In this document: positions 51,520-62,400 of the stretch, piece by piece | Numbering within the stretch: the stretch's first letter is position 1 | Layout of the letters: every line of letters starts with the position of its first letter | Assembly: GCA_030533445.1 (NCBI GenBank) | Contig: CM060081.1 | Coordinates: 22,676,611-22,740,610 of the forward strand | Reading direction: 5' to 3' | DNA from: Cyprinodon diabolis | Taxonomy: Eukaryota; Chordata; Actinopteri; Cyprinodontiformes; Cyprinodontidae | Length of the DNA: 64,000 bases | Notes under the pieces: model-generated | What the model was told of the DNA's origin: nothing | The model's input: only the letters and a program-made list of their open reading frames with translations | Databases searched by the model: none | Translations under genes and position numbers: made by a program

Positions 51520-54463
51520 TTTCAACACTTTCAGTTGCAACACAGTAATTTTGGTTAGTTCCCATGTTTTTTTTAAGCCATTTCCAAATACATACAAAGC
51601 CTTGAGTGAGGCAACAAAGGTGATTTACCTAGAAAAGCAGAACTCCAGTCGCTTTTTTAATGACTCTCTTACACTCTCCTCAGTCACTGCTTCTCCCTCA
51701 GACAGTTCAGTGTGTGTGGAGGGATTGTCCTGTTGATCGTAGACCAAATACCCCAAATCTGGAAGCTCCACATCATTGTGTGTGAAGTATTCCTCAGGGC
51801 TATTCAGGTAGTCCATAGAGTATCCTTTACTCTCCGGAGAGAACAGCTCTGAGAATCCTAAGGCAGAAAGTCATTTATATTAATGCTCTGCTTCGATATG
51901 TTAATAATCAGCTGAACGAGTGCCGATTTTGCCTCTGCACAGACACTTATGGCCCAAAAGTCTACTTGTTTCTTCATATTTTTTATTTACTGAGTTAGCA
52001 GCAAATATTGTACTCAACCCTCATAAGACACTTTTCAATATCATACAGACATGAGACATTAGATGCTTTATAACAGCATAATGAAAACAAAAAGAACAAC
52101 TCCCAACAAGATGCATACCATCAGTCATCTCTCCAGAGGAAGAGTTTGTGTGCAGCCAGGAGGAACCATCTGATACCTCTGGGATGTCGTTCTGTTGCGC
52201 TGGGATCTCCTGCCACACTTTGGCATTAGGGTTAAGATTAGTTCCCTTGGTGGTCACCTGCATGGTAAGGATAGAGATGATGAACATCAGACTGCACAGA
52301 CAACAAATAGCTAAATAAAGTATGCAGCAAAAGCTGGGGAATGTGGAACAGTTTACTACCATCTCAATATAAACTTTAAGTGACAAAATTCATGCAAAAA
52401 ACAATAAAAAAAATAATTAAAGATTTTATGGAGTTTATTCATTAGAAGCTTGACAAGAACAAAGTGAAAGAGGGCAGGAACCAAACCAGGTGTGTTTGAG
52501 TTTAAGACTGTCGCCTCAACACAAACCACATTCTCTGTTTGTTGCTCTAACTGTATGTAGTGATAAATTTAGCACCACAACATTTTTCACATTTGTTTCC
52601 ATTCCTACAGTACATACTAAAAAAACATTGGTATAAATCTGTACTTAAAGTATAAAGTAACCTATAAAAAAAAGAAAAAAAACAGCCAGATGCCACTATA
52701 TGAATTGAAAGCTCAATTTTCAGCTAAGGATGAGGGAGGTCTTGTTGGTTCTGTACTTCCGATACGCTCTCACCTGTGTCCACCCTTTCAAATATTTCAA
52801 TATCTTTTTCTGAATACGGAATTGTAGCATAGAATAGACAATTCGTGTTTGCAGTTTGAAGAACACCTGCTTTCTTCTGATGATTTCTTTTAGCTAACCA
52901 ATGAGTGTTTGAATTATACGACTCATCCAATTACAGTAGTTTTCACTAGATTGTGATGCGTCAATGATCTGCACTGGATGGTGCACATGACGTGAAATAA
53001 ATATTTATAATTATTAAACCAAAGCCAAGAGTAACGAATAACATTTGTTTTTAAAATGTAAGGAATAGAATGTACAGATACTTGTGTCAAAATGTAATGA
53101 CTAGAAGTCAGAAGTAGGAAGAAAAATCAGTAATGGAGTAAAGTATATATACCTTAAAAGTGTACTTAAGTACAGTATTGACAACTCTGATCATTACACA
53201 CGTTGATAGTAGGTAACAGATTGCCAGTGGGATATATTAAGACATGTACATGAACGTTTAACATCTCAATATTTGCACCAACTTTAAAAACCCCAAGCAA
53301 ACTGAAAGAGTACGGAATAGCAGTGCACCCACATAGAAAAGTAAATATCAATAGATTAGATCACGGATACATTTAATTTAGGGTGAAACACAGTTGAAGA
53401 AGTTGAACAACCTTGCATTTTGACAGCCTATTGTTCAATCACACAAAAGCATTGGCTAAATTTAATCACATCCAATCCATTGAATGAAGTAACCGTAAAT
53501 CCAGCTTTACACATTGAAACGCCAAACCCAGAGCTCCTATTGGTTTGCTTCACCCTAGCCCCGCCCCTCTGTCTTCACATGGATCAGTGCTGAGCGAGTT
53601 GATCCGCCTGGAAAGCTCGCATTTCACAACGTTAAGCAACCCGTCATCCCATCAAAAGACATGACTCTTCTGTATTTGCTACGTGTTAAAATGTTGCATG
53701 TAAAAAAAAATCCACCTTGTAGACTAACCCTGATTACAAATCCGCAGCTTTGCCTTTTTAATAAACATAAAGGAAAACGACTTAGACGTTTGAGAGGAGC
53801 ACGTGGCGTCGACATACTGCTAAGAGTTTTGCAACTTGCATATACGCCGAAAACCTGTTTATACCACTCGATTTAACCATACATGTTGGTGATAAGCGAC
53901 AACAAACACGTTGAAACCCAACTAACCCATTTTTAAGGATAAAGTCCCCGTCGACCTTCGGTAGACACGCAGCGGCTAACATTTACCCGATATCACGTGC
54001 AGAAGTTACAACACGTGTAAAACCCGAGAAATCACTTCATTTAACCTTTGAGCAAAGCATTATTTCCAATAATCCTGGAAAGCAATAATGCGTATTAAAA
54101 ATGACAATTTGATTCTCAGTAATGGTGTTTTTTAAAGTACCATATGTTAACTTTATAACATCAACGTCACCGGCGTTTAGCTAACTAGCTAGTGTTTACT
54201 ACTAGCAAACCAGCTGTAACCGGCCTGACTTTACTTTTCCATCCTAATTTGTTAAAAAGGTTGAATTTAAAGCAGTTCAATGCTGAATCTTCTATTCTCC
54301 ATTAGACTCTCGGCGTCTTAAACGTTGACAAAACACACAAGGAGCTGCAGAGTATGAACGACCTTCACGTAGCACAGAGTGAAAGAAGCAGAGAAGACTG
54401 AACTGAAACAGATTGGCAGTCATTAGCCGAGGTGAAAGAGCCTCCAGGCCGCACACTTACCAT
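44604..54463 (-). CDS. larp4: La-related protein 4 (LARP4)
   Basis: Fifteen coding exons: 54463-54461, 52257-52119, 51857-51629, 51277-51141, 49691-49588, 49321-49211, 48786-48733, 47452-47258, 47026-46923, 46391-46209, 45925-45874, 45788-45627, 45528-45395, 45313-45154 and 44969-44604. They join in frame to 710 residues (human LARP4 has about 724). The N terminus has [11 protein letters not shown], the variant PAM2 motif that binds the MLLE domain of poly(A)-binding protein. The La motif runs from about residue 111 ([15 protein letters not shown], then [10 protein letters not shown]) to about 190, followed by an RRM to about 262 ([13 protein letters not shown]). The rest is low-complexity, with a Tyr/Pro/Gln-rich part ([11 protein letters not shown]) and conserved C-terminal boxes such as FPPLPGS and [16 protein letters not shown]4 is cytoplasmic and stabilises and lengthens poly(A) tails on mRNAs. 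It is LARP4 rather than LARP4B on these C-terminal boxes. Confidence 0.96.
51488..51517. repeat. Poly(A)30 tract
   Basis: A run of 30 A in larp4 intron 3 between the exons at 51629 and 51277. On the sense strand it is T30, about 210 bp upstream of the exon 4 acceptor. No associated retroelement body was recognised. Confidence 0.95.
53530..53580 (-). promoter_or_regulatory. GC-box/CCAAT cluster in larp4 intron 1
   Basis: Read on the minus strand the order is GGGGCGGGGC, then about 20 bp later ACCAATAGG. Such a pair is typical of a promoter, and the site lies 1.3 kb upstream of the first shared larp4 exon (52257). It could be a second larp4 promoter or an enhancer. No candidate alternative first exon with a start codon was proven. 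Confidence 0.35.
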
Positions 54464-54850
54464 AACTCGATATTCGTCCTCTACTCTGGTCAGTGCTGCT
54501 GAATAGAATTTATGCAGACCACTTTCTTCCGTATAAATCTTTAAATATATATATATATATTTTTGTATTTGTAGTCCTTTTCTTTGTCGGTTGTAAATGC
54601 GGTCTCAGCACGCTGTGGTCCCTCTGTCGCGCGCGTGCTCAACTTTCAGAAGTCAGTCTCGCGCAAAGCAACTTTAACCAGTGACTAGCAGTTAAACGGC
54701 ACTTTCGCTAAATCTCTAAAGATGTATCCGCCTGTAACATTAGTTGAAGTAATTCTCTATTAATTTCTCATGTCTAACTGAGAGCCACGCAGCGGTTAAT
54801 GCAGCCTGTGACAGCTGCTGCTCCTTCTGACTGTACCCCGCCCGCTCCCA
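54464..54850 (-). promoter_or_regulatory. larp4 5'UTR and promoter region
   Basis: Sequence upstream of the exon 1 donor contains a TA run (about 54545-54560) and CpG-rich text at 54620-54665 with TCGCGCGCG and TCTCGCGC. A CCCGCTCCC-type GC box lies near 54841. No in-frame ATG was seen upstream of the start at 54463. The start site is not determined. Confidence 0.45.
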
Positions 54851-55125
54851 CCTTAAAAACAACGAAACGGCTGCGACGAACCTCCCTGATGAGGAGGCAG
54901 TTCCTCGCTGCTGGAGAGGATGTTGATGTAACCATGAGAAACACCGAACTGCCTTGATCTTAGAAGTTTTGCATTTTTACCCAAGGATATGGGAGCTGGC
55001 AAATTTAAGTCTCCCCCTTATTTCCATTAAGCAAACTTTATGATTCAGCACTTTTTAGAGTAGTTGCTTTCATATGATTTAGAGATGTTTTTATAGGTTA
55101 AGAATGCCATGCAGATATTTTAAGA

Positions 55126-56267
55126 CATGGGCGGTTCTAGACAGGCTCCAACGGGGGCCAGTGCCCCTTGTAAATTATGTCCTGTCCCCTGTTCTGAAAA
55201 AATAACACTTAAAAGAAATTCTAATGATGATATGCGCTGGAACAGACGTGGGCTGCATTCACAGTGCAGGCCTTGATGCTCAATTCCGATTTTTTTACGT
55301 TGCCGTTCATATTTTCAAATATATGCGACTTGTATGTGATCTCCTGTGTAAACTGCAGTCCTACAACGCAAGGTTCCCACATGCACAGTAGAGGACGCAA
55401 TGACGTCACAGGCCAGCATGCTTTTATTTTCCAGAAGTAAACATGGATGGTAGTGCCGGTGCGCATCTAGTGGTCTTTTCCAACCATAAAAACACAATAT
55501 TTTCAATATGGTTAAAGATAAATACTGCTCTCTGATTACACGTTTCTTGCCGCTTCTTCATAGCAAGACACAGAATAGTGACCTTTGTTGGGCATTCACG
55601 TTCAGGTCGGATTAATGCGACCTGGCTGTTTAGACACAGGTCGCATTTGAAAAGATCAGATTCGTATCGGATTCAGGACCACATAGCCTAGTGGCCTGGG
55701 TCAGATTGGAAAAAATCGGATTTGTGTTGTTCAGACTGCCATGAAAAGATCAGATCCAGGTCGTATATGGGCAAAAATAATTGGATTTGGGTCACTTCAG
55801 GCTGCAATGTGAACATAGCCATGGTTACTGATAGGTCCTTTGGATCTATTTAATTTTTTTTCTTTACAAATTATGTTTTACAAATTATTTAAAAACAATA
55901 AGGTGATAGCTTCAGTGGTGTTGAGATAGGATCCCAGTTTTCATCTGCTAAATGTTTTTTTTTAAAAACAAATAAAAAAAATGTTTACAGCTGCATTTAT
56001 GAGTGTTTCTTGAGTTCTAATTAAGATTTTATAGAAAATGTTAATTTGATATTAAATTAAGTGAACATATGTAAAATTCCTAAATTATAAATGTATATTG
56101 ACCTCATAAATAGAATTTTAAGTAAACCTAATTGAATAGAAATTTCACTTTATGTAGCTCTCGTAATATATTTGAATCCCTTGTCCTGTTTTTTTATTTA
56201 ATGCTTTTCTGTGCCCCTCATGAAAACACGCTGGCCCCCTGGTACATTTGGTCTAGATCCGCAACTG
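55126..56267. mobile_element. Large non-autonomous hAT element with an internal MITE
   Basis: The ends are imperfect inverses: CATGGGCGGTTCTAGAC, and CAGTTGCGGATCTAGACC read on the minus strand. A perfect 8-bp duplication, TTTTAAGA, lies at 55118-55125 and 56268-56275. The element is 1142 bp and has no transposase. Sub-terminal GGGGCCAGTGCCCC-like blocks occur near both ends. At about 55250-55822 is a second inverted-repeat unit (GGCTGCATTCACAGTGCAG, and GGCTATGTTCACATTGCAGC on the minus strand), probably a nested insertion. Confidence 0.85.
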
Positions 56268-56401
56268 TTTTAAGAATATATATATATATATATATTATAT
56301 AATATATGTGGTTTGCAGCAAAGTAGTTTGTACAAACTAGTGCATTAAGAAATTTAAATCTTATAGTGACACCCCCACCCCCTCCAAAAATAAATAAATA
56401 A

Positions 56402-56416
56402 ATATATATATATAGG

Positions 56417-56502
<86 letters not shown>

Positions 56503-56512
56503 AACTTTGGCA
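56402..56512. repeat. Long (TA)n microsatellite
   Basis: About 110 bp of nearly perfect TA units with one interruption (GGCC near 56415) and a G near 56494. A shorter TA-rich tract is at 56275-56310. It lies between the hAT element and the Harbinger remnant. Assembly length may be unreliable. Confidence 0.95.
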
Positions 56513-56599
56513 ACCTTTATTCCCTAAGGTGGTATGTGGCTGAATTTCTACTTCACTGCAGTAAAAAAAACAAACAAAAAAAAACAGGTGTTTTGTATT

Positions 56600-57436
56600 G
56601 GCCTGTAGAAAAATGCACATACCAAATGGCTCACAAGAAGTGACTGTGGATGAGATTACTGCGCGTATGCATCCCTGCAGCATTGGCATGTTGCTCCACA
56701 GGCGCAGGGGGGAGGTCGGGGTTCTCCGGTAGGGCGTCAGGGCGACATGGCATTTAGAACGTCGGACAGCACTTCTGAAAAACGAGATTGGGAGATCCCA
56801 GCTCTCGCTGCAACCGTACGCTGGAATGACCCAGATGCAAAAAAGTGCAATGTTGCAAGGAGTTTTGTGATAACTGGTATTGCGTGGGTCCTCCTTGTGG
56901 CTGGCTCCAAATCCATTCGGAGTTCCCCCAACAGCTCCAAAATGGCAATGCTGGATAAACGATATGTTTTAATGATCTCTTCCTCCTTCATTGCAAAAAT
57001 ATTCACACGGAGTGAAAAAATGCGTTCTCTGCGTCTCCTTGCTTCATTTCGATGTCTCCTTCTTGCGTCAATAACCGCTGCCATGTGTGCGCAATTACGC
57101 ATACAGACCATTTGCACCTTCTTTTGAAACATGTTAAATATAGAGTCAGATACCGTTAGCAAAATTGCTTTCAGGTTTAATAAATCACTTTGCGAGTGCT
57201 AAATTAATATATTTACATGTTCTCCTCCCACAAGACGCACTTTTGCGTGTAAACGCCCCATATTGCGTATTCATTGCAGAAAAAGTACTAAATGGATAAG
57301 AGGCGCTATTTAGCACGTTTTAAAGACCAAATCCTTTTAGCACGCTGTTGATAGATCAGTTTGTACATTTTTTAGCGTGCGCAGTGAAATAGCTCACGTT
57401 TTTATACACGCAAACCTTTGATAGATCCGGCCCTAA
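56600..57436 (-). mobile_element. PIF/Harbinger element, internally deleted
   Basis: The right edge reads, on the minus strand, GGGCCGGATCTATCAAAGG from 57434, preceded by TTA (57435-57437), the usual 3-bp Harbinger target. Non-coding sub-terminal sequence (57163-57434) precedes the transposase remnant. The left terminal repeat was not found between the remnant and the TA microsatellite, so that end appears truncated or diverged and the left coordinate is approximate. Confidence 0.65.
56631..57162 (-). pseudogene. PIF/Harbinger transposase with deleted catalytic core
   Basis: The minus-strand frame 57162-56737 (141 codons) contains KEEEIIKTYRLSSIAILELL, RTHAIPVITKLLATLHFFAS and GSFQRTVAARAGISQSRFS, the N-terminal helix-turn-helix part of HARBI1-like transposases. 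The frame stops at 56737. From about 56728 down to 56631 another frame reads PENPDLPPAPVEQHANAAG and ends HTRSNLIHSHFL before a stop, resembling the usual transposase C terminus. The DDE catalytic region that should lie between is missing. This looks like an internal-deletion derivative. Confidence 0.8.
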
Positions 57437-58369
57437 GTAAAGTTGATCAACATCTGCAGATTTCTCCTCAAGCAACAACTCCAGCCACAATCCAACCTCT
57501 GCTCTGTTTTACAAATCTCTCAAGGCTGGAGTTATGTCTGTGCATCTTCTTGTATCACTTTTTTCCTTCAACCAAACTTTCAATTTTTTGCTTGGATTAC
57601 TTTGAGATGGTCTGTGATTTGGCTTCCTTATAAACGGTCAGTGACCGCCTGCAGCAAGTCCCATTTTAACAAACACCCTTTATTACAACATTTAATAGAA
57701 AGAAATAAGTCAAACTGGGGGATACTCAAATATAACTGTTCTGTATCTCCTTAAGTGACGCTCCACCAAACCACTTTACAACTTTTGTTTGTGAAGGTGC
57801 CTCTCAATTTTTAAACGCAAAATATGCAATGAATTTAATTATTTTGTTGTATTTGTAATCTTCACTAGATCCAAAAATAGTCATCCACCATGTGATTTTG
57901 TATTCCCTGAGCTATTAAATCAAAGGGTGTATGGGTAAATTCTAGGATACAATCATGTAATATTAATTTACCCCAATAAAAACTGTTCAAAATGTTTGAC
58001 ATTTGACGTTACTTGAATAATTGTCCTAGACCACAGTGTAGTGATTTGCATACAATTGACTGATGCCATAACTTTTCTCCTGCAACTCTTAAAAACATGC
58101 ACAGTACACCAAATCCATTCAGCATACATGAGCAATACTTATTGTGATAGATATTGCAGTAGTGGTACCAACAACTAGTGTTGTATGCTGTGCCTTCACA
58201 GCTAGGCTGTGTAATTGTGAGTTTTCCAGTTATAAGAGAGGCTTCAAAGGTTAAACAAGGTCAAAGAATTTTGAAATACTGTTTGATTTTAAAATAGGAA
58301 AAGAGTCAAGGAGATTATAAATTAGGAGGTGAAATTGTTTGGATAAATTACTAAATTACAGGCACACCT
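57437..58369. other. Intergenic, nothing recognised
   Basis: No coding exon, RNA gene or recognisable element. Short open frames such as 57443-57754 on the plus strand have no family resemblance. Confidence 0.5.
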
Positions 58370-58990
58370 GTTGATACGGTTTAAGCCCTAATTCAAAACA
58401 CTGCTGCCTTGAAAGAAAATATGCAAAGATGTCAGGAAGAAAAATGTAGACATCCACAAGCCTGGTTAATCATTGGAAACAATTTGCAGTTGCCTCAAAC
58501 ATCTGTTCTAATTCAGTATATATAAAAAAAAAAAAAAACACAAAAGAAGGTCCAGTCATGGTGACATTGAAAAAGGAACGTGCCCCAAAGGCAAACGGGT
58601 TTTTGTGTGAACATGCAACTTAAGAAGAAAAGCTCAAAACAGGTTTAGATGCTAACAGAAGCCTTTAAAAACAGCAGCTGAAAGGCCTATACCTAAAAGA
58701 AACAAAACACCAGAAAGGAATTTACAAACGCACCCAGGGACAAAGATCTCTAACTTGGAGTCATGCTCTGAGGTCTGACGAAATTCAAATTCATGTGTGA
58801 AGCTTGCAAGCCCAGGAAAAAAAACAATCCAATTGAGAAACAAAGGAGTGGCAGAACTATTTGATCCAAGTCAAACAGTTTAAAAAGGCAATTCTACTAA
58901 TGATCAGCTACCAAAGATACATGTGGAACCTCCTAAAATTAAAACTTGTTTTAAAAACCTTTTATGTTTCTGAAACAATAGGGCACAGGG
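58370..58990 (+). pseudogene. Degenerate Tc1-like transposon relic
   Basis: Segments in Tc1 order are visible: CCACAAGCCTGGTTAATCAT near 58455, GCTGAAAGGCCTA near 58676, then GGGACAAAGATCT, GAGGTCTGACGAAATTCAAA and GAAGCTTGCAAGCCCA up to 58815. These match the coding backbone of fish Tc1 elements, with many stops and gaps. No inverted ends were found. It is much older than the copy at 27093-28340. Confidence 0.55.
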
Positions 58991-59249
58991 GTGTTGTCTT
59001 GTCATGAATTATGTATTTATCTAGTGAGGCAAACCTACCGCTGACCACAGTAACAGAGGAATGTTAGGGCAAAGTTACAAATCTAGTTTTCCCATTAGTA
59101 AAACATAACTAGAAAATCCAATCCTTTGACTATCATGAAGCCTACAGACAAACCAGACACCAAAATAAGGAGTTAAGCAAAGTTTAACAGCTTCACTTGA
59201 CAGACTTGTTACTTAAAACACCAGATGGAATAAATAAGCCACAGGAAAT

Positions 59250-59416
59250 ATAGTGTGGTAACACCAAATTTATTCAATTGAAATTATTGCAAGTACACAA
59301 GAGATCCTCCTAATACTATTACACCAACAATTTAAACTGAATTGTACATTTTACATCATCTTGTGAGGATAAACTACAAAATGTCTAATTCCAAATGGCT
59401 CAATCATGTCTTCGGA
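59250..59416 (-). other. pfdn5 3'UTR
   Basis: A short 3'UTR follows the stop codon at 59419-59417. AATAAA on the minus strand at 59269-59274 is a good polyadenylation signal, placing the end near 59250. The length suits a small housekeeping gene. Confidence 0.6.
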
Positions 59417-62266
59417 TTAGGCCTTAGTGCTTCCAATCATCTGTGACGCCTGTTGGCTCTGTTGTAATTGTTGGATCTTCAGGTTCATTACTTCAATAAC
59501 AGCTGCAACACAGAAGCATTTGTTGTAACAATAATCTTCTTTAAATTGGTGTATGCTATGTTTTAAAACAGGCATCCCCAAACTCGGTCCTCAAGGCCCC
59601 CTGTCCTGCAGGTTTTAGAGGTTTCTCTGCTTCAGCACAGCTGGTTATAATGATTGCAGTAGACCAAAAGCCTGTTAATCAGCTTTCAATTAAAATCAGC
59701 TGTGCTGGAGCAAGAAAACCTCTAAATCCTGCAGGACAGGGGGCCATGAGGACCGAGTTTGGGGATGCCTGTTTTAAAACATCCAAACAGCATCACGTTT
59801 GCCCTTAAATTTTTATTATTTTTTAAATATTGGTCACCTTTTAATCTAATAATTTTTTTAAAAACTCAAATCAATATACCAGAAATAAACACACAAAAAA
59901 GTAAAGTTACTCCAAGAAACCTGGCTCTGCATCTGTCCCTTGTTTAATCATATATAAATGGATTTACCACTTTCTTGGCTTCATCTTCAAAAGGTAAAAA
60001 AAAAAAAAATATATCCGAGTGTGACTCCATAAACTCAAGCTTTCTGAGGGAAAACAAGTTCTTCATTTTACCTTGTTTCATAGCGTGTTTCTCCTGAAGA
60101 GCTGGCTGGATTTTTTCTATCTGCTTCATGAGGAAGTCTATTTTACGCTTGAAGAATGCTTTAGAGTCCTCCACATTCTACAAAAAACAAATATGCATGA
60201 TCAATGTTCATTTTTATTATTGATGGATGTGAATGGTATGCTCTGAAAAGAAAATATGTCACCTTTTCAACATAATATCCGGTCCCCACATCCACTAAGA
60301 CATGTTCTACGTCATTTAACATTCCAGGGACATACATCTGGGTAGAATCAATGGTGAAGGATCTCTAAAAGCTGCACATCTTTGAACACATAATGACTAG
60401 GCAGAACAGTATGATGACTGTCAGGGGAGGTAAAAAAAACAACAAAAAAAAAAACAATCTCCCATCTGTTAGCAGGTGGGATATATCAAGCAGGTAACTT
60501 ACAGTTAGCTATTGAAATCAGTGCGATACCTAGAAATCCCACATCCTCCGTAACCACCACGCTCCATTCCAGACCGCCTACATAAAACAAAGCCTACAGC
60601 TGTCTTGCTCCACTCCGAAGTGCGCTGCAGAGCGATATTTCAATCACAGGAGAAAAACATGCTGTAATGAACACTAAATACATAATTAAAACTCACCATC
60701 AGCATCTATTACACACGTTTTTGCCCAAACCATTCGTTTTTAATTTACGGTCTTTGTATTAGGAATAATCATACAAAATCCGTTTGTTCTTTACTTCCAA
60801 ATCAGCATCTGTTCATCCATGCCTGCGATAAGTTTGTTTTGAAGTTGTGAGATGAGCTATTGGAAGTTGTTGTGACTGGAATTTGATGAAACTCTTAAGC
60901 CTCTCAGTATAAAATTAATATTTTGATTGAGATCTGGTTTCTGGTATGTTGAAGTACCAATAGTTTGCATCCAATAATGAATTAAACGCCATTAGTTTTT
61001 GGGAATATATAAGAATTATGCTCTAATTTGTAGTTACCAATCTGTCGTTACTATATTTCAATTTGACAAATCTGATCTTTTTCCTGTTTGGTGCGATTGC
61101 AGATCTTGATCTGGCCGGACCGGAGCAAAAAATAAATAAAATAGCTTGGCTCTGTATATTGACAGTGAATGGAGAAGATGAACGTAGATGTGGAACAGTT
61201 CTCATTGAGTAACATGACTTTACAAGTGCTCCACACAATGTATGAGAGCGGGGCGGGACAGGAGGATGTGTAATCTGAGGGTTAGAAAGCAGACAAAACA
61301 AGCTACAGCAAGGGCTTTTAGAAAATCACCCTTTAATTCATTTACTGCCAGATATAAACAGTTCATGTCAATTAAATGCAACAAAATATAACTAAACAAT
61401 GCTATTTAGAGACAACTGGTGATGTCAGCATTTCTTTTCACCAAGCACTTGTTTTCACGTGTTATTCTGTCCAGGTGATTGTGTAGATCAGGTGTCCAGT
61501 CCTCAAGAGCTGCCATGCTGTAACTTTTAGATGCATCTCTTCTCTTACACAGCTGAATCGAAAGGCTTAATCCCCTCATCTAGCTCAGCATAGGCATGGT
61601 AAGGAGCCACTCATTTAATTCAGCTGTGATAAAAATGGGATGCATCAAAAAGTAGCAGGATAGTAGCTCTTGAGGACTGGACTGTAGCACCCCTGGTGTA
61701 GGAATAGTGAGAGCCAGGAAAGCTGTTCAAAAGGATACAGAACTGGTGAGAGGCACAAGCAACTCTTTTCCTGTTTGGGAAAACAAAGAAAGCATCGTTA
61801 CGAGTAAATGTTATAAGCAAAAGAGAAACTATAACTCCATGCCAGCTGTACTCCCCAAAAATATAAGCATTGCATTGCATGTTCTCTAGAAGTCAATTTG
61901 CTAGCTTACGCACCTTTATTGTTTGGGTTCAAGACGTTCAAGCTGTCTTTGGCTTCAACAAACTTGTTCTGGGCAACTTTCAGCTGACTTATAGAAGACG
62001 TCAAGAACTCAACCTCCTGAAACAAAACATCACCATAAAGAAATGAGCCCGAGAAAGGCATGGTGCTAACATGCTAACGGGATAACAACGGCATCCAATC
62101 CCAGGGCAGTTAGTCGATTTTCTTAAACCCTGGTAAATGCTTCTGTATAGGACGTGTGGAATGTAAATACGCATCTCCAATGACATAAACAAAATAATAC
62201 CTGGTCCAGTTGGCTCTTCAGTCCTTCTAATTGAGGAAGGGAGAGGTCTGTGAGATTCACCGCCAT
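59417..62266 (-). CDS. pfdn5: Prefoldin subunit 5
   Basis: Six coding exons: 62266-62201, 62016-61914, 61770-61739, 60337-60263, 60177-60072 and 59502-59417. All junctions are GT-AG and in frame, giving 155 residues (human 154). The product starts [20 protein letters not shown]. It has the alpha-prefoldin layout: an N-terminal coiled coil ([13 protein letters not shown]), a central beta-hairpin region ([16 protein letters not shown], then [11 protein letters not shown]) and a C-terminal coiled coil ([19 protein letters not shown]). Prefoldin is a six-subunit cytosolic chaperone that passes nascent actin and tubulin to the CCT/TRiC chaperonin; this subunit is also known as MM-1, a MYC-binding protein. 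Exon 3 is only 32 nt, which makes it easy to miss. The start is supported by a CCATTATGG context and family alignment. Two hAT MITEs lie in introns 3 and 5. Confidence 0.97.
59569..59771. mobile_element. Short palindromic hAT MITE in pfdn5 intron 5
   Basis: The 203-bp element has long inverted arms beginning CAGGCATCCCCAAACTCGG; the arms include CCCCCTGTCCTGCAGG-type text on both sides. The flanking 8-bp duplication TTTTAAAA (59561-59568 and 59772-59779) is perfect. It would fold into a near-complete hairpin in RNA. Confidence 0.92.
61489..61695. mobile_element. Short hAT MITE in pfdn5 intron 3
   Basis: The 207-bp unit starts CAGGTGTCCAGTCCTCAAG and ends, read inversely, CAGGGGTGCTACAGTCCAG. 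Blocks CAGTCCTCAAGAGCT occur inverted near both ends. Flanking 8-mers GTGTAGAT (61481-61488) and GTGTAGGA (61696-61703) match at six of eight positions. It ends 43 bp downstream, in transcription terms, of the pfdn5 exon 3 donor. Confidence 0.78.
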
Positions 62267-62400
62267 AATGGAAGCGTGATGAGTAAAAGGACCGCATTGG
62301 GTGCGCACCATTATTTACCCAGAGAGCACCGCGCCGCCGTGGCGGAGTGGGGACACATCTTCAGATGGAGAATAGTATACCAAGAGCTCAGCTTTTAAAT
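62267..62400 (-). promoter_or_regulatory. pfdn5 5'UTR and promoter
   Basis: A GC-rich block (CGCCACGGCGGCGCGGTGC on the minus strand, about 62325-62345) lies 60-80 bp upstream of the ATG. The following 5'UTR includes a pyrimidine stretch, TCCTTTTACTC. No TATA box is evident. The arrangement is that of a housekeeping promoter. Confidence 0.45.

Noticed and set aside
56402..56512. Long TA tract considered as an origin or matrix-attachment element
   Set aside because: Simple TA microsatellites are abundant in fish and nothing else around it supports such a role.
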